Of a stretch of DNA of 8,284 nucleotides, positions 6,496 through 8,284 are shown piece by piece (position 1 is the first letter of the stretch; the number at the start of each line of letters is the position of its first letter). Location: the NCBI GenBank assembly GCA_016926235.1, contig JAFGOZ010000337.1:1-8284 (forward strand), given 5' to 3'. The notes under the pieces are model-generated. The model had not been told where the DNA came from and made no database searches. It saw only the letters and a list, made by a program, of their open reading frames with translations. The DNA is from Bacteroidales bacterium. GTDB lineage: Bacteria > Bacteroidota > Bacteroidia > Bacteroidales > UBA10428. Made by a program: the position numbers and the translations under genes.

Positions 6496-7890
6496 ATGAA
6501 GAATATGAAAAACATAATTAATTCAAGTTTACTATTTCTACTGTTGATCTTTACCTTTTCTTGTGAAGATGCTATCGTGGACAAAGTGACTTTAGATATT
6601 TCTAAAGTGACAGGAGGCGCTATTACACCCCTGTCAAAGTCATCTTATGAATTGACTTATGCTGAAGCAAATAATAATTTTGAGATAATCACCTGGGATT
6701 CTACTGACTATGGATACAAAACATCCATTACGTATATTCTTGAAATGGCCCTCGAAGGGGATGGTTTTAACAATCCAGTTGAAATGGCAACAACGACGGA
6801 ATTGTTTGCAGAAATTAACATTGAAACACTTAACAATGTATTGGTAGCCAAATTGGCTCAGGCTCCGGATGTGCCTGCTAAAGTGCAGTTCAGGGTAGTG
6901 TCAACGATTGTGTCTGTTGGCCTTGAAAACATTTATTCAGCTCCAGTAACCGTTGATATCACTCCTTACAATCCGGATATACCTCCTGTATATTTGATAG
7001 ATGGCTCAAATGTTGAAAATGCTGATGAATTGGCAAGTGTATCACCTTTGGTTTATTCAGGATTTGCAGAACTTGAACCGGATTTTGTGTTCCGATTTTT
7101 TGAATTGAAGGATTTTGATAATGGTGACCAATGGGGATATTCATTCTTTACCGGTGGAAAACCTGCCGAATTTGCAGATAACGGTGATAACAATTTTAGA
7201 TTTTCCGGTGAACAAGGTACTTATTCCATTACCGTTGACCTGAACGCAAAAACCATTGTCATTGAAAAGCAAATGTATCCTTCAACATTTTTCATAATAG
7301 GGGGTGATCAAGGCTGGAACCTCGAAGATCCTCTGGCGCTCAGACATAAAGGAGGGGGTGTGTTTGAAGGTATTGAAACATTCACCAATGGTAATGAATG
7401 GAGATTCTTTGAGTCGGCTTCGTGGGGCGCAAACCAATGGAATTACAATACATTTGCCGACGGGAACATTGATGAAAACCTTACCGGACCAAATGGTGGT
7501 GATGCCAACTTCTTATTTACCGGTACCACCGGTATCTATAAAATCACTGTGTCAACCCTTGACCTGACCATTACAATGGAACCAGCCGAGGCTCCAACAA
7601 TGTTCCGTGTGGGTGGTTTTAACAGCTGGGGCTGGGACGAATCAATGACTTGGATCAGAGGTGAAAAATTTACTGTAACCTCAGAACTTGTTGAAGGTAC
7701 GGAATGGCGTTTCTTCCCTGAATCGGGGAATTGGGGCAACACGGTTGACTATACTGCTTTTAGCGATGTGCCTTCTAACCTTTGGAGTGGTCCAAATGGA
7801 GGTGACAAGAATTTTCTTGATTTGGTATCTGGAACGTATACAATTACAATTAATGTAGTACAGGGTATGATAACTGGAGAAGCACAATAG
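6496..7890 (+). CDS. SusE/SusF-type surface glycan-binding lipoprotein with three C-terminal repeats
   Basis: A 464-residue lipoprotein that would hold glycan at the cell surface for the SusCD pair. The signal peptide ends in FTFSC, with lipidated Cys23. Residues about 24-158 fit the SusE N-terminal immunoglobulin-like domain. Three domains of about 100 residues follow (about 162-260, 261-363, 367-462), each a SusE/F-type carbohydrate-binding unit with an [EV][WF]RFF core and a G[TI]Y[SKT]ITV end strand. The second and third also share GPNGGDxNF. Starch SusE has two such domains and SusF three; the length here is close to SusF. I chose the ATG at 6496, 10 bases after the susD stop, because it puts a compact lysine-containing n-region before the hydrophobic core. 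ATG 6505 is also possible. ATG 6472 would overlap susD by 14 bases and add eight charged residues. Ligand identity cannot be read directly from the sequence. Confidence 0.9.
   Translation: MKNMKNIINSSLLFLLLIFTFSCEDAIVDKVTLDISKVTGGAITPLSKSSYELTYAEANNNFEIITWDSTDYGYKTSITYILEMALEGDGFNNPVEMATTTELFAEINIETLNNVLVAKLAQAPDVPAKVQFRVVSTIVSVGLENIYSAPVTVDITPYNPDIPPVYLIDGSNVENADELASVSPLVYSGFAELEPDFVFRFFELKDFDNGDQWGYSFFTGGKPAEFADNGDNNFRFSGEQGTYSITVDLNAKTIVIEKQMYPSTFFIIGGDQGWNLEDPLALRHKGGGVFEGIETFTNGNEWRFFESASWGANQWNYNTFADGNIDENLTGPNGGDANFLFTGTTGIYKITVSTLDLTITMEPAEAPTMFRVGGFNSWGWDESMTWIRGEKFTVTSELVEGTEWRFFPESGNWGNTVDYTAFSDVPSNLWSGPNGGDKNFLDLVSGTYTITINVVQGMITGEAQ
6979..7881 (+). repeat. Three tandem glycan-binding domain repeats within the SusE/F-like gene
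   Basis: The units lie at about 6979-7275, 7276-7584 and 7594-7881. They are diverged at the DNA level but align as protein. Units 2 and 3 share EWRFF, a WG about six residues later, and GPNGGD followed by NF. Unit 1 keeps FRFF, DNGDNNF and GTYSITV but has lost most tryptophans. The pattern indicates old internal duplication, with units 2 and 3 closer to each other than to unit 1. Confidence 0.8.
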
Positions 7891-8219
7891 GTATTGGGTT
7901 TTATGAATATATAATTTTTTAAAATAACCACTTTAAAGTTGTTATGTAATCAGCAGGTTAGATTATTTTAGGTTAAGAAGGGTGTCCATAACGGATACCC
8001 TTTTTTTAATATGTAGGTTATAATTGAAAATTAATAGAATGTAAATTTCACAATATGAATTAAAGTGCCTAATTACTGAACCTTTTCTGAACATTTAAGG
8101 CCTGATTTCAACAGATTTGATTTTCAATTTTAAAATAGGTATAACTGTCAGGATTCAATAATCGATTGCCTTATCTGAATAGAGGAAATCGTTTTATCGC
8201 CTATTTTTCAGGTGTCGTT
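7891..8219. other. Intergenic region after the SusE/F-like gene
   Basis: This 329-base gap holds the operon terminator (7978-8007) and an imperfect 22-base palindrome (7924-7945). From 8008 to 8219 the sequence is AT-rich, and I see no gene, RNA or clear promoter in it. An 8-base palindrome AATCGATT lies at 8160-8167. No clear terminator for the minus-strand gene to the right is visible. Confidence 0.6.
7978..8007 (+). terminator. Rho-independent terminator of the susC-susD-susE/F operon
   Basis: A 10-bp stem (7978-7987 with 7993-8002, one G-U pair) closes a 5-base loop ATAAC. The stem runs into seven T's (8001-8007). It lies 87 bases after the stop codon of the last gene and fixes the operon's 3' end. 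Confidence 0.9.
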
Positions 8220-8284
8220 TTATGAAAGCTGCATTTTTGCTGCCACTTCGTTGGCTTTTTCTTCCCCCGAAAAAACAGAAACGA
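8220..8284 (-). CDS. C-terminal end of an unidentified minus-strand gene (partial)
   Basis: Read on the minus strand from the right edge, one frame gives VSVFSGEEKANEVAAKMQLS and then a TAA stop at 8220-8222. The composition (acidic and basic residues mixed with alanine, as in an amphipathic C-terminal helix) looks like real protein; the other two minus-strand frames give arginine- and lysine-rich or low-complexity peptides. The gene would run convergently toward the operon, with the gap at 7891-8219 between them. Twenty residues are too few to name a family, and chance cannot be excluded. Confidence 0.4.
   Translation of the reverse strand, partial: VSVFSGEEKANEVAAKMQLS

Noticed and set aside
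7681..7931. Minus-strand open frames over the end of the SusE/F-like gene
   Set aside because: They are antisense to the third glycan-binding domain, with no supporting signals.
1..8284. Search for CRISPR arrays, tRNA or rRNA genes, phage or defence genes
   Set aside because: No spaced repeats, cloverleaf or rRNA-like sequence or matching proteins were seen; the window is a PUL segment.

Overview
This window comes from a member of the Bacteroidota. It is AT-rich, has a tandem susC-susD gene pair (a hallmark of that phylum), has SPII lipoproteins with short N-termini, has almost no Shine-Dalgarno sequences ahead of its starts, and has a promoter candidate of the TTTG / TAnnTTTG type. A genus cannot be named from the sequence alone. 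The content is one section of a polysaccharide utilization locus (PUL).

Layout, left to right: (1) 1-1179, the C-terminal half of a family GH2 glycoside hydrolase (beta-galactosidase type) cut by the window edge, with both catalytic glutamates visible; (2) 1180-1724, a 545-base gap that opens with a clear intrinsic terminator (1240-1266) and then holds a candidate operator, a candidate promoter and a roughly 200-base leader with a hairpin; (3) 1725-7890, a compact operon of three genes: a SusC-type TonB-dependent outer-membrane transporter, its SusD-type surface lipoprotein partner, and a SusE/SusF-type surface glycan-binding lipoprotein with three tandem C-terminal domains; (4) 7891-8219, a gap with a strong intrinsic terminator at 7978-8007; (5) 8220-8284, the likely last 20 codons of a gene on the minus strand.

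The three-gene operon would work as one outer-membrane machine. The SusE/F-like protein captures glycan at the surface, SusD acts as the binding lid over the SusC barrel, and SusC imports oligosaccharides using TonB energy. The GH2 enzyme upstream would remove terminal sugars from imported oligosaccharides, probably in the periplasm. A GH2 gene beside susC, susD and a SusE-like gene recalls the beta-1,4-galactan locus of Bacteroides thetaiotaomicron, but the SusE/F-like architecture also resembles starch loci, so the substrate is unresolved. SusC has no N-terminal STN signalling domain, so control by an ECF sigma/anti-sigma pair is unlikely. A hybrid two-component or SusR-like regulator outside the window is more plausible.

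I did not find a convincing new kind of biological system here. The points most worth a second look are the 10-bp-spaced direct repeat ahead of the susC promoter candidate, the structured susC leader, the uneven aromatic residues across the three glycan-binding domains, and the mixed substrate signals.
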